64,000 nucleotides of DNA from Rotaria socialis (Eukaryota > Rotifera > Eurotatoria > Philodinida > Philodinidae): assembly GCA_905331475.1 (NCBI GenBank), contig CAJNYU010003282.1, forward strand, positions 1-64,000, written 5' to 3'. Shown here in pieces: positions 49,064 to 63,639 of the stretch. The notes below the pieces were generated by a model. It did no database searches. It worked only from the letters and a program-made list of their open reading frames with translations, and had not been told where the DNA came from. A program made the position numbers and the translations under genes. Every line of letters begins with the position of its first letter. Position 1 is the first letter of the stretch.

Positions 49064-52000
49064 TTATGTTTTATTTACTTCATTTTCCTTTCGTTTTATT
49101 CGTTCGATTTTATCAAAATATCGTTCTTGATCGTCGTCATGTTCTTCTTGTGAGACATTACCTGAATCACCATTGATAGTTGTATTTGTTGATGATATAC
49201 TAGCGGTTATTGAATTGCGTTGTTTTCTAGAAATTAAGTGATGAATTCTAAATCAATCTTGACTCATATGATCAATCAATTGAAAATTTGAAAAAACAGA
49301 AAAACTAACAGGCTGTTACTATGAGGGACTCTGGATCCTGATGCGAGCTGAGGTGATGCTCTTTGCTTCAGGGTCGGTCTAGTTTCTCTGTTTGGGGCAT
49401 TATTCTGTTTTAGGACCTATGTTTAATTTAATAAGTCTATCTCAAGTAACTAAAGATTCTGAGTAAAAGTTTATAGTGGCTTCCAAAAATAATTCGACAG
49501 GCTTAGTTTCACTGGTCATCAATACTAATAAGAATCTAAAGAATCTTTTATGTAGCACATCCTACTGTCTAAAACTATTTTTTTTTGAAAATAAAAATAG
49601 CTACAAGTTTCATAAGAATAAGTGCTCTGGAAAATTCAAAAGCAAGCTCTTCAGCTTTTCAAATTCAAAAAAAAAGAGAATTTCTTTTGAACTACTCAGA
49701 TGGATAGAATAAACGATTGTTCATAAAGGAAAAAAGATGTAAGATTTTAAAAACATTTTCACGAGCTACAGGAAAATCGAAGAAAAAACAATTTCCTCTC
49801 TTGCACAAGGTTGCTGTAACTTGATCAACATATATGAGGAAGAGCTAGAAAATTCGAGGACTTTCAAAGATTTTATTCTCGCAAAATTATCAATCATCTC
49901 TATCATCAAGATTTCATGTTATAAATAAAACTATTTATATATCAAACAATCAAACAAAATCACATCCAAGGAGAAAATAACACGATTTGTTTGTTGTTTT
50001 GACATCACTGCGCAATGTTATTGCAGTCAAAGAAATTTTTCGTCATGTTATTTTAGTTACAAAAAAATCATTTACAGTGATGTTGTGTAGTAAATGTTGA
50101 TTTACAATCAATCTCACGCTCTAGAATAATTTCTCTTCTCATATTAAAATTATTTTACAGATTCAATTGAAACTTCGTAAAAAGATCAATATTATTCGTG
50201 AAGGGTACTTGTCTTTGAAGTAAAATATTCGGCAACCAAAAGAGATTTGTGCACTGTTATAACTTAAAAAAAAAAGAACAACAACCCATCAATCAATCAA
50301 ATATTGATGAAATTCATAAATAAAAGGCTACACACTATAAGACTTTTCAACATGCATATAAAATTACTTTAATTCTTGTTCTCGTTCTTGGCACTGTCGT
50401 TTTTCTAATTCAAGTCGATCAATGGATGATAACTTCGAAAGATCATTGGAACCATTCGATGAACTAACAACGGGTGCGGCAGGATTTGGACTTGGAAATT
50501 TTCCACGTATTGATGAAACAGCTAGAATGACTCAGAATTAAAATCAAATTTTAAAATAAAAATAATTCTCTTACATATATTATTATTTGTTTTAGGTTTT
50601 AAAAATCCATTTGTTGTTGCAGTTAATGGTACATGATGACGTGATAGATGTTGATTATCACTATCGCGTCGTAGTTTTACTGATGAGAGTGTACTTATTG
50701 ATTGACTTTTTGGTAATGTTGAAATCAGTTCTTGATATTTTCTAGGATCGGCATGTTCATCGCTTGTATGCTGAATACGACCTAACTGTCGCAATTCTGC
50801 TTCTTTAGCACGTATAGCTTCGATTTCACGCTGAACGATGTTATTGACATTTTGTGTTGAAACAATATTTTGATTTGATGATGAACGATAGAGTGTTCCA
50901 TTGATTGAACATGTACGAAGTATTGATATACCATTTTCATTGAAACGATTCAATTCTTGAGAAACAACATTTGTTACTTGTTTTAATTCATCGTTCGATG
51001 TTTGACGGCCATGATTTGATAATGATGTTGACGATGATGAACTGTGTGAATCATAGATGAGATTTTGTGTTGAAACTATTGAACGGCGTGGAGAAGTTAT
51101 TGTTGATGTTGATTCATTTAAAGAGCCATTGGCTTTTGATGAAAAAAAATCTAGATTGGATAAAAATGAACTACTTTTAACGGGTGGATTGGTTGATAAT
51201 GTAGATTCCGATTTCATTGAGTCATTAGTAGAATTTAATGTTGAACTAGTTCCATCGTCAGCAAGACCACATTTTTTTCGTTGCCGTTTTAGTTCTTCTT
51301 CTTTTTCTTTGGTTTCACGTATTTCTCGAGCAAGTAATGACTCTGAACTATGACCGTTTGTTGATAGTACAGGAGAATTCGATGACGAGTTAGTTGTTGA
51401 ATGAACTATTTGATCAAATGTATTTCGACGAAGTTGAACCCCATGACCATTTTCATGCTAGAAAAAAAAGAAGATAAGCTATACGTTCCTATGTTAACTA
51501 GTTTATTTCATTGACATCGTAGAAGTCAATTCGTAATAAGCATATCCAAGTTAGTCGATCAATCAGCGTCATAAAATAGAAAAAAGCATATGTGTGATGT
51601 TTGAATCATTAGACAGAATGATTTAAAACTCACAGAATGTGAATATTAATGTTATGAAGCGCAGGCACAAAGTAGAATAAATTTTAAACTCTACTAGGTT
51701 CACATTGATCTTAGAAATAGCACTAGTGAAGGAATAAAAACAACAGACTTGAAATCTGGTGGCGACTGAGATATTTCCTCTCGGCTTCTTTGTCAAATAA
51801 AAATACTAATAGAAAAGATAATTAAAATGAATGCTTTTTTCTTCTGAGCTTTTTCATAGATTCTTTAACAAAAGACTTGAACGCACAATTTTATAAACAC
51901 ATTCTAAATTGAACAATATTTGTATAAATGAAATTCGATCTAACATTTAAAACTTGCGAACTCTATCAAGAAATTATACAACTATTGAATAAAATAAAAT

Positions 52001-55000
52001 AGCCATTTATGGCTATGTGAAAGCTTGACATGCACTAAATCAGCTCATTACAAATGTGTAGAACTATAAAGAATAGAAGTTACCGAGACTACGAGAGAAA
52101 AAGATAATGTCAACCGGAATTTAAAATTCTAGTTAAATATTGGTTGACCTTCTACGAGTTATTTTTTAAATAATAATTGAGGGAAGATGACTCAACAAAT
52201 AGAAAAGGATTTATCATCAACTAAAATCTGAAAACGCTTTGCCCAGACCGAAATCTATCGGATACTGCCCTGCATGTTGCTCCAGCTAACTATAAGTGAT
52301 AAGTTTTTATCAGCAAAAGGTGTTTGATCCAGACTTTGATGAGTTACTGAAATTCTAGACATGCTTGAGATGGACACTTTCTATTTTGTAGGCTTCTTAG
52401 TTTTATCAAAACTTGTTCGAGATTGAAAACAGTCAAGTTATTAGTAACTATCTTCTTATTGAAACCTCATGTTGACATAATCTGAAGCCTACCTGTTTAT
52501 CTTCAATGACAACATCTTTTGTTCCAACAATATGATCATTAAATTTATTCATAGTGAAAGAGTCTTGAAATGAATTTCGTTTATTGTTATTCGCTACTAC
52601 TGGCTGATAATTTGGTAAATTTCTTTTTAAACATTCATAACTTATCGGTATTTTTTTATGTGTTTGCTTAATTTCAGTTAAATGTAATAAATGTTCAGTT
52701 GATTGCGATAATGCTTTGTTTGTATCGGAAATTTTTTGTTCAAATAAAGCTTTTATATTTGCTGTTTTTATTTTAATAGAGCCACGATCATCTAATTTAT
52801 CATTATAACGTGCATCAATATGTTTTTTAATTTGTTCTTGTTCGGAATTATTTGATACTACTGTATGATATGATTCACGTTCTTCCCGATCGCTATTTAA
52901 TGATTGTACCGATGTAAATGTTTGCTCTTCTGAATGTGTTGGTGATGAGATTGTTTTTATTGCTGTGGTTGATTTTTTAATTGGCTGCGGTTGAGATAAG
53001 TGAACCGATGATGATAAGAGAGATGCAAATTCGTTTATACGAGCTTTATTAATTGGCTTGGGAACTGGTATTGATTCAGGTTTAGGTAATGAATAATCTG
53101 ATTTCGAAACAGGTATTGAATCAGATCTAGGTAATGAATAATCTGACTTCGAAACTGGTATTGATTCAGTTTTAGGCAATGAATAATCTAATTTCGGTTT
53201 TTCACTGTCCGCTTCAATGGTTGGCGAAACTCGCTTAACTGTTTCCAGTAGTTGGCTAAGAACAGTACATTTATTTGAATGCGTCTGATTTTCGACGGTT
53301 GATGGCGAGGTGTCTAAATATAGCAGAAAGACATGATGTGACGTGATTATTAAAGATGGAAAAGATGCGGTCAAAAAAAAAAGAAAGAAAAAAAAATGAC
53401 ATAGAGACCAACAAAGAAAAAGCAGAAAAAAATAGAATCGTCTTTTTTCGCTCATGGTCGACGAGACTGTCAAGATTTATTTTTTTCCTTCTTCTTCTTC
53501 TTCTTCTTCTACTTCTACTTCTTCACTGTTAAAATGGCCAGCTAAATTATGTAGTTTAGCTTCTCATACTATTCTCTTGAGATTTACTAAAGCGAAAATA
53601 GAATGTGATGCGTGAGTGTTTAGATGAGGCACTATTAAGCTAATATATATATATCAGCTTGTCCACTAGTCAGGTCAGGAATAGTGATAGACGAGAGAAT
53701 AAAACAACGAATGACCTGTTATATTCTCGCCCCACATTTGCATAGTAGAATAAGAGATTAGAATAGCAACAATTGTTCAATAAACAAAAGAACAAGAAGA
53801 ATAGGTAAACCTCCGCATTCGGTAAGCATAAGAAGAATTGCGCCACATTCACGCAAACCTCCTCTTTCTTTCTATGTTTATACTCTCCGGAAGAAGAATG
53901 TCAGCGTGTAGCCGAGATTATACTAGATGTACAAATAAACATCGAACAACAATTACAGTGTTAAATCCTTTCTACATGTAGTCGGATCAATATACGAAAT
54001 AGAACAATTACGTTTAAAAAGAAAACTTATAATTTGTCATTAGAAGAAATACAAAAAAGAGTTAGTCACTAGATCCTGTCTATAATGCGAGATGAGTAAA
54101 GTAAAAAACAAAAACAAAAAAAGAATATTATATTTATCTTCAATAGAGACGCTCGATTAGATTATAAGAAAGAAAAGTATGCGTCTCAGCAACAACAACA
54201 AATAAAATATACATGAACTGATTTGATCAGTGCTTGCGATATGAAATATAAGCTGTTGAGAGCATCATTTAAAATCGATATGCATATATACGTACGTATG
54301 TATATACACATATATTCATTTTTTATTCGTTCTCTTAGTCGATTCTTTTCACCTGTTTTCAATCAATTGAGACTTATATTCTTTACTTTCTCATTTCAAA
54401 ATAGTTTTATGAGAGATATGGCCGACGGGTCAGTCAGCAGAACCAATTGACCTTATCAAATATGCAATGGACCAAAAAAGAGTATAGGTTATCTATTCGC
54501 AAATACTTGTAAAATGATTTTCTTTTTGTTCTTTTACCTTTGATTGATGAAGATTTCGATTTATTATTAATTGGCGATGATGAACGTAGAATATTTGATT
54601 GCTGTTTTTTCATTTGTACTGGACGATCACTGCCTGATGAAACTGATGATAGAGAATCATCAAGTAAAGATTTTTGGATTTTGTTGTTATTTGAAATAAA
54701 TGGAGTTGAATATAAGTCAAGAACATCCGCTGATTGTTCAGTTGGAATAGGAGACAAAGGTTTTATTGTTGGAATATCATGTGATAGTATAAATGGTTTT
54801 GGTGGTAAACGGGATGATGAAGACGATGATAGATCATCACGTTCTTGTTCATGTTCGGATAACGAGGGTGTTGAAATCGATGAAGCTACTGATGATGAAC
54901 GTTGTTTCTGATGTTGAGTTGAATCTATTTAATAATTGAAATCAAAATCAAAATATCAGTTCATAGTAAAGTTTATTTTACTATAATTAATAATCTGTGG

Positions 55001-55857
55001 TTGTTGTCGATTTTTTTCTTCATTACTTTCTATTGATGATGATATTGATTTTTCTTTTGGTACAATCGTTAAAACACCGTCCACAATTTCTAGTATACAT
55101 TCTTGTTCATCCATTTGGATGATTTCAATATTTGAATCTATACTTTCATTTAATAAGCGTTTAACCGGACTCAATGATGTTTGATAAAAATCGTTCGTCT
55201 TAGACGATGATGACGAATCTAAATGTACAAGAAAATCATGATATATATATATGTATAGAAGAAAAAGATGTGTTGGGAAGTAAAACTCAATTGAATATGT
55301 AATTCAAAGAAGAAGAAAAAAAATCATTATTTTTCCATTGAATATAAAAGTATACAACCGGCATTATTTACGGCAGAATGCTCAACAAGTTGCTGCCATT
55401 TATAGGAAGAGACGCCATATATATATATATATATATATCGATTTTTTTGGGACAACGTATCCTGCTTAAGAAAAATTGGCGATGAAAGAAAAGAAGAAAA
55501 AATCAAAAAAAATCGTATAGACAGGTGTCTTTAGCAAATATAAATGCCAATACTGTAACAATGATTAGTCATTTTTAATAGCAAAATGAAGAGAGTAAGG
55601 GAGAGAGAGAGAGAGAGAAAGTGTTCGTCTTGATTTATTTTTTCTTAGGCTTGATATTAATTTGTTTTTCTTTTTGATCAATATTAGTGCATAGGGATTT
55701 GTCATACAAAATTTCTATTTGTATAAATATAAATGTAGAGAAATTAGATACATCGATTATAATTTCTTTATATGAACATATGCAAATAATAATAAAACAT
55801 CTAACTCATTCAGCGATTATTTTCTTATACCTCATTCTTTCTGTGCTGTTGCTTCTT

Positions 55858-55888
<31 letters not shown>

Positions 55889-58800
55889 TTTCGTCTTAAC
55901 AGAAAAGAGTAAGAGTCGGACCGGAAGGGATTAGAAATAAAAAGATGGTTGTCGTTGTGGTCGCTTGTTTCTTATCTCTCAACGAGAAAGAAAAGCAAAA
56001 TCTTCTACTACTCTCACTGGTACATACAATAGACTATCTTCGATACGTTGTTACTATACCTTTAGTTAGAGTACTAGTTGTTTTTGACGGCTGTTGTGAT
56101 TCATCGATTGTAATCGAGTGATAATCATCATTTAATGATATATAGTCGTAGGAAAGTGCTTCACTATTCTTGTTTTTGTTATTATTCGAACTAAATACGA
56201 GAAATAGAAAGCATATTGATTATGAATCAACGTATTCAACTTGTTGCAAATGCCCTCAAAACATATGAATTCAATGGCGTCTAAGTTTTTATGTTTTTTT
56301 ATTTCCTTTTTGTTTTGCAGAGAATAATATAAAAGTTCAATGAACTATTTGAAACAATAGAGAAATTTTTAACATACATCAGTGAATTGTTGTGTAACAA
56401 CATTGCGGCCGTAGTTGTTTTAACACGTGTCTGATTGAGAACCGTAGATGTAGCTGTTTTTGTTGTTATCGTTGAGTTCACGCTTGCGTTTTGACGAGCA
56501 TTCGTTCCATGAACTAGAACGAGAGTAACCGGTGAACTGAATTTTTTTCTTCTTTTCCTGTCGTATGTTTTATACTCTTAAAAAATTGGATCAAACACGA
56601 CGCATATATACGAACAAACATAGAAAGAAAGAGAGTAGAAGGAGAAAGGACAGAGTGAAGTGTGTCCTGTTATCGGGCAATGACCGTGTTATTGTACTCA
56701 TTTTCAAGATGTAACTCGTTCAACTGAAAAGCTGTTCTATTTGTTATCTTTCAATTTAGCTCTTTGCTATGTCCAATTTCGAGATTTTTCTCACCTTGAT
56801 TATTTGATAAAAGTTGTTGAATAAGAGGTTTTTTTAAATTCGACTGTTGAATATAGGATGTAGATTTTGTATTATTATTATTAGTAGTAGAAGATCGTGT
56901 TGGTGAGCTTGTTGCACGTATCCATGTTTTACGCCGTTTACAGCGAACTCGTGTTATTGAAATAGCCTCTTGACGTAATGTTGAACTTGTATTATTTAGA
57001 TCGTCACTTGCACAGCTGTTACGAGCCGCATCCGATGAGTACCTATAGAAACAAATCAGTTTATCAGAGAAAAAAACTGATACTTGATAATAAATAGATA
57101 TCAAAGAAGCAATTAACATTTCGCTCGAGTGGATTCGACTGTATTTCGATATTTGTTATGCGAAAAAAAAATGAGAAAGAGAAAACGAACAACTACAAAA
57201 ATGGAATCCATACAATGTTCAACTGAACATACAGATATGCATATACGCAAACAAAAGACGAAAAAAATCGAGAAAAGACTGAAAAATGATCATAACAACG
57301 ACATGCAAGGCATAGCGGAATTATTAGACTAAATCACATAGTCAATCGATAGATTTCGATTTATTTATTGAAAAGAAAAGGCACACAAGGGAAATCATAC
57401 GAAATAACATTGCTATTATTTAATTAGGGATTATCCATCATGATTTGTGTCAATATGAAGAATGTTTCTTTCTCAGCTTTTATCTCAATCTCATCGGTAA
57501 ACTATAGTTGGAACTTATTCTTTTAATGCTCATTTTGTATATAAACTATTTCAAAAGAAAATAAGAACGAACTCGCACTCAACAGCGAACTAAATTGATT
57601 GATATGTAAAATTATGAAAAGTAAATGTCACTCTTTAGAATATTCAACGTAGAACACTGTAAAATGAGCTGACTCTTCTTTTTAAAACAATCTATGTCTT
57701 CTCAGTTTACATCTCATTTCTGTTTGACAAGAGTAACGAAACCTTGGCAAAAAGAAATGCCCATGAAGTATTTATAACAAAGAAGAAGAAAAAAATGGCA
57801 AATTATCTTCTTTTTTTTGCTTTCTTGTATATTTTAGAGGTTGAAATGTACATATATAAACACGCAACTGCTTTGATTTTAAATAGTTAATCATTGCACT
57901 CAGAAGGTTAAACGATGCAAGAAATAGCAGAAAAAAATGAAACAGTTTCTCTCCATATTTTTTTTTCACGATCTGTAGTATTAAGTAGTCTAAAGTTAAA
58001 TTCATTCGCACTTACATGCAGATAGTCATCGTCTTGTTGTTATTTTTTGTGTGTTAAGTATATTCTGAATAAAAATTACTTCGTTGAACCTTCTCTTTTT
58101 GTGCGTTTACGCGTATATGTGTCTACCACAATCATCGATTGACAGTATGCCGATGGAGAAGTAATTTCACTCTTGTTGTTGCATCATTCTCAACTAGGAC
58201 CACACTACCGTTGGCTATTATTAAAACGAAGAGGCTCATTTTACGGCTTGCTTTGTGTATGTATATGTATGTGTGTACACATACGAAAACAAAATAGAGG
58301 ACGACGAAAAACGTAAAATTGTGCTGCCGTTTACATAAGCAATGTATTAAAAACGTGTACTTAGTAGGAGGAGGAAGAAGTAAAGGCATGTACTTCTAAT
58401 CCAACTGAACGGATGTATGTTAAGGAATGTGATGAAAATCGGATATGATCTTCTTTTCGTGATAGGAAATAAATTTTGATTTTATCTGGTATTTATATCT
58501 TTTTTTTCAGCGTGTAATGATAGGCCTTATGCATACATGTATGTATGTTAAGTTTTTTTTTGTTTGAATAACTTGCAGATTAAAAAAAAAGGAATGCAGA
58601 AAACTGAAAGTATCTAGTGACAATATCTAAAGAGAACGAGAAAGAGAATCGTCTTGATTTAAGGCGTTTCTACTATTAATAATCTGATTAAAATGAGCTG
58701 TTATACATATGCAAACGTTACATAATCGTAAACGTTAGAAGGACGAATATCAAAAAGAATTATCACTTCGTGATGGTTGAATGCAAAAATTGTTGATAAA

Positions 58801-61189
58801 ACTCACCTTAAATCATCTGAGTAATGTGAGTCGTCTGAATAATGCCCATCGTCATCATCATTTTCTTGTCGTATCATCATTTCAATATCATTATTCATCT
58901 TGATTGAATGAACAATTGCTTGTTGATTTGCTTTACAATAAACATCATCATTATTTTCGTTATCATTTGCTCGCTCCGTCTGTTGACTTAACTGTTCATC
59001 GGTTGAAACTCTTCGATTGTGCCCATGTGTTAAAGACGATGTCATCGATTTATTTAACGAGACATCGTCTATATTTGACCTTATCTTATTTCCTTGTTTA
59101 AAGCAATGATTAACATTGCCATAATCGGATAAGCATTGTTGTTCTTTGACAACTGTACATTTTTTTGCATGAACTACACCGGCAAAATTATCATCTGGCG
59201 GTGTTAAACTAAGCCGTATTCGAATAATTTGTTCTTCATTATTGTTGCTATTTTCATTTCTAACATAAGAACAAAAGAAGATTTAACTGAGACACTATAA
59301 ATCAGATATTAATATTAATAGGCTCGTCAAAAATTTGAAAGATGACATCGTCTTAGTGGGAAATTTCATGTGCACAGTTGAATAGTAAGTAGCCTAAATA
59401 GACTATATAACTTTAGTCAGTATTGTGTAGAATGATCAAAAAGAAATAGCGCTACTTCCACATCAATTAGTCATGAATTAATCTTGTGTAAAACCAAATT
59501 AAAGGTCTATTGTCTTATATCATTGAAATGGTGAAATATGATAGTGTTCTTTTTTTTGTGTAGAATATGCAGCTCGAACCGTAAGAGATATAGAAATACT
59601 ACTGAACGCCTCTGTGAATAGTCAAAACTGCAAGAAATAAGATTGATGGAAAATATTTTTTTGTTTATGAAACTTTGTAGAACTGTCTTCACTAATCATT
59701 TTGATAGAGAAAATCGCACATAATTCTATAATTAATCAGCTTTCATCTTGTGAATGGCTAGAACTAACTTATGTATTCGATAAAATTTCATTACGTGTAT
59801 AGAATTCATGGATCCAAATTGTAGTTTGTCTTGAAAATGAAAAACAAATTGTTAATTTTCTCAAGAATAGAACTTATTTAAATTACAAATTTTTCAGTTC
59901 ATAGAGTTTTCTAAGCGAGTTCGATTTCTATGATCTACAACGAAAGAGCGCGAATGAGAAATATATGTGTAGTACAGAAGGTAGAAAGATAATCTATCTC
60001 AATTGAATGGATTCAGAATATTGTGTTAACTGTGCTATTCTAAGCGATTTAAAGAGAAATTCATTGCAAAATGCTCAGATCAGTATTTGGCAGATTCTAT
60101 CTTTTGCTACCTCGCAATTGTACTCGTCTTTGGAAAATCTTATTAAAAACAATTCATCTGTTGACCGTGTAAACGAACCAGACGAACTTCGTTTCTGAGC
60201 TTTATTTTCTAAACAAATCCTATCGAAACATTGAAACGACCTAAACTAGTAGATAACCTTAACTTACTGCGTATCAATCACCATATTGATATCATATGTA
60301 TTATTAAGATTTTGATCAGCAGGTCTTATTGCTTCTGAATTCTCTTCTGTGTCTGATTGCGAAACAGCTGTATCTGAACAAACGCTAACGTCGTGTTGTG
60401 CATTCTTTATTTTAACTGGAAAATTTGACGTAATTGTTGTAAGTGATATGCCATCATCTAATCGAGTTGTTTCTTCCGGATAGAAATAGGTATTTTCAAG
60501 ATCATTACTATTTGTTTCTTGATGTTCAGTATTGTGGTCTTCCGAAAACGTTGTTGTCGTGGCGATAGCCATTGTTGTATGATTCGAAAGAGAATACGTT
60601 CGTACTCGCTTAGATAATGATGGATAAAAACGATTTAATCTTTTCTGGTCATTCGTAGAGATCAGTTGGCTACTTGACAGGCTTCGGCGTTTACCAATCA
60701 AACTATCATGTATTCTTGAATTCATCATCGTACGTGATAAAGCACTACCATAAGACTCGTGATTGAAAAATGTTTGTTGCAATGTATTAGCAATAACTGA
60801 TTGTAATGTTTCAGACGATGTTGTCAATGAAGGATGAGAAACGGCTAGAAATGAAGAGAAAATTTATATCTGATGTTGTTTTTTTTTATAATTTTACTCT
60901 TTTCTTTGGCATTATTTTCGCTATCATCCGTTAATTTTTTCTTTTCAAAATAATCAATACGATCTTGTACATCATATAATGAATATGTTCGTATTGTTTG
61001 TGGTTGTTTTAGTAATAATTTCATATTATTTTGTTCAAGTACTGTTGATAATTGTTTTTTCTGACAATGAAGACGATCTTTTATTTCATGTATACGATGT
61101 TTTGTTGTTGGCGTATGATATATTGTTGAACAAGAAAATGATGATGGTGGTGTTGGTGGTAGTCGACAGTATTTTTCTGTCATCATCAT
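49064..61189 (-). CDS. Large low-complexity protein with MISP/AKAP2-like C-terminal motifs
   Basis: Twelve exons, all phases consistent: 61189-60898, 60844-60268, 59259-58807, 57042-56795, 56513-56378, 56190-56060, 55218-54982, 54924-54538, 53313-52493, 51457-50575, 50521-50368, 49226-49064; about 1493 residues. Mostly Ser/Asn/Thr-rich and disordered. Near residues 1135-1160 and 1300-1324 are two similar helical motifs (LLAREIRETKEKEEELKRQR and IVQREIEAIRAKEAELRQLG), resembling the C-terminal motif of MISP/AKAP2 actin-cytoskeleton proteins, followed by IRGKFPSPNP and EREQELKKQR. Exon 9 has three tandem repeats of about 17 residues (SDYSLPKPESIPV). Start: the first of three consecutive ATGs. 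Introns are either ~53-57 bp or 0.2-1.8 kb. If the last intron is retained, translation stops at 50364. Confidence 0.72.
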
Positions 61190-62223
61190 CGAAGTAGTAA
61201 TTGTGTCCAATTAAAATAAGGGAGAGTTGTCGTTTGTGATATCTATCAATCTATCTGTCTTGATGTCTGTATCGTGTATAGAGTACAAGCAAGACGACTT
61301 GCTGTTCTTTTAGGGTTATTATTAATTGTTATGTATGAACTAGTGGACACACGAGTTTTTACACTAGCGTTCACTTTTTCTTTTCGATCGTTATTGAACA
61401 CAAAATACGATGGGAATGGTGATGTAAAATACAGAACAATAGCAGTTGTACGCATATGTGTGTATGTGAAAAATCAATCAATTATCTATTTGAATAATTG
61501 AAAGAGAACGTGAAAGCGAGAGAAAAGTGGGGGCAGACAAATAGTTGGAAAGAATGTATATATGCACATTGAATACGATGGTGAATAAAGCTCAGAAAAG
61601 ATCAACAATATGTTGTCTTATACGAATTTCAATATAATCTCTGTTGAACTAAAAATTGCAATGTTGATCCGATGAATACACAAATGACTACTTATCAATT
61701 AGTTCATTGACATGATGTTATGGCATGCCTAATCTTTCGAAGGTTAGGGCGTTATGTGACACTGATTAAAATGGGTGTGATCGAAAGCTGAGGTAAGAAA
61801 TTTTATAATCTAATTTTTTCTTAAAAGAAAAAGAGGATTTTTTAAAAGAATACATATTTAATTATCTATATGATTGGGATAAATTTAGTTGATTTGAATA
61901 TTTATCAATTTTTGAATTAAAATCTTCATTGAATATTTTTCATACTAGCATTATTCTTTAATTTGATCCTACAATAGTCGATAACGCATCCAACTAATAT
62001 TTTTTTATTGCTCTAAAACAAAAATTTTCTAAACAAATAGAAAAAGAAAAGCATATCCAAGTGAGAATGCAGTTTATTTAAACTATGCCATTCAATTTAT
62101 CTCTTCAGCAGATAAAATTGTCTCATGTATTATCAGATAATACCTTTAGAATATTTCTAAAAACAGACAAAAAACTAAGTATCAGTAACATTTTTGTTTT
62201 GTTATAACAAGCAAAATAAGAAA
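61190..62223. other. Divergent intergenic region upstream of the 4-TM gene
   Basis: About 1 kb between two oppositely oriented start codons. AT-rich, with no supported coding exon or repeat. Confidence 0.55.
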
Positions 62224-62715
62224 ATGATGCAATCAATACGCATTTCATTGATCTTTTTACATATTACAATAATACTTTGTGCTATAATTAGATTACATCC
62301 TTATTTAACTAATCTTGCTAATACATCAAAGTCTGGAAAGCAAATTTCATTGATTGTTGGTTTTGTTATTAATTCAATTTATATCTTACTCTATCATACG
62401 GCTAGTATTTTAGCTGTATTGTATACTGATTATAATGCAGACATCGTTCGAGCCAGTGGAATTTTATTAATTGGTGAATTATTACAAATTATTCACTCGA
62501 TTGTTGAATATACCATGGAAGTAGATCATGTTGGAGGTGGTCAACTTTTTTGTCTTATTATGTTTGCTACGTTGTTATCGATAACAATATTTGTTACATT
62601 TAAATTATCAGAAAAAATTTTCAAAGAACATAATAACCTCATACAATTGAAAACGTTGACTGATTCTGTCAATGGCATACTGATGGACACTGATAATAAA
62701 CCTAGCAGGTTTTAA
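62224..62715 (+). CDS. Four-transmembrane hypothetical protein
   Basis: 163 residues, single exon, starting at MMQSIRISLIFL. Four hydrophobic segments are visible: ~5-22, ~42-67, ~79-97 and ~111-130. The C-terminal tail is cytoplasm-like and charged (KLSEKIFKEHNNLIQLK). The frame is open 30 bp further upstream, but without an ATG. No diagnostic motif for a tetraspanin, claudin or MARVEL protein was seen. The partial gene at 63640 has the same layout and a similar N-terminus (MxSxRISLIxLH), so the two are a tandem paralogous pair. Confidence 0.75.
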   Translation: MMQSIRISLIFLHITIILCAIIRLHPYLTNLANTSKSGKQISLIVGFVINSIYILLYHTASILAVLYTDYNADIVRASGILLIGELLQIIHSIVEYTMEVDHVGGGQLFCLIMFATLLSITIFVTFKLSEKIFKEHNNLIQLKTLTDSVNGILMDTDNKPSRF

Positions 62716-63229
62716 AATAATAAATATGCCCTCTTCTTTTGCATTGCATTGATATTTTAAAATTAAAATATATTAAATCATATATACTTGGTTCATTTTT
62801 GTACTATCTCATTGTTGGAACAAAAAACTCGTAATGATTAATTGTTCTTAGTATTTCAAAGAGAATGTTGAATTATTATGATGGTTATGCGGTGTGAAAT
62901 CTTTTGTTCTTTTCCTGCTTTTCATCGAATAAAAACAATGAAAATTTGTTAATTTTCGGTTACCGATCAAAAAGAAAAACAATAATTGAAGTTTCTCTGA
63001 AAGAAATGACCTAAACATTTGATCCCTAAGGTGAATCGTAATTTTTTTACTATTTCTCTAAAGATTATCTCATATTATCTGTTTTCTCTCTCTCTCGCAA
63101 ATGGAAATGTAAACAACAAGGGGGGGGGGGAACTGATTTCCAGATATAGAAATCACTGAAAATCATAAGAAATCAAAGAAATCACTGAAAATCATAAATC
63201 AAAGAAATCATGGAAATAAAGAAATCAGT

Positions 63230-63326
<97 letters not shown>

Positions 63327-63639
63327 NNNNNNNNNNATAAAAAAAATAAATAATTGTAAAAAATAAATTATTTTTCCCCCCCCCCCCCCTCCCCGGTTGT
63401 ATATAGCTGTGTTATTCTTCCCTTTGAAAATTATTCGTAAAATGATCTAGTAATTGTCAAGTCAGGACTTCTTATCGAACATATATCGGGAAAAGAAATT
63501 CTATTATTTCTCGTTCTTTCATTGTTTCTATTTGTTTCCTGGTTTCATGAGAAATATCGTAATAAACATAGAAACTCTCAACGGCATTCATTCTCGACAT
63601 CAGACGACGCGCTCATCATCACACTTTTACAAATTCAAT
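62716..63639. repeat. Intergenic with 20 bp repeats, G-runs and a 10-N gap
   Basis: After an AT-rich start come a G10 run (63121-63130), an array of AGAAATCACTGAAAATCATA-like units (63140-63225), 95 consecutive G (63232-63326), 10 N (63327-63336), and then a C14 run (63376-63389). AACTGATTTC beside the first G-run and GAAATCAGTT beside the second are inverted copies. The long homopolymer is probably partly an assembly artefact. Confidence 0.8.
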
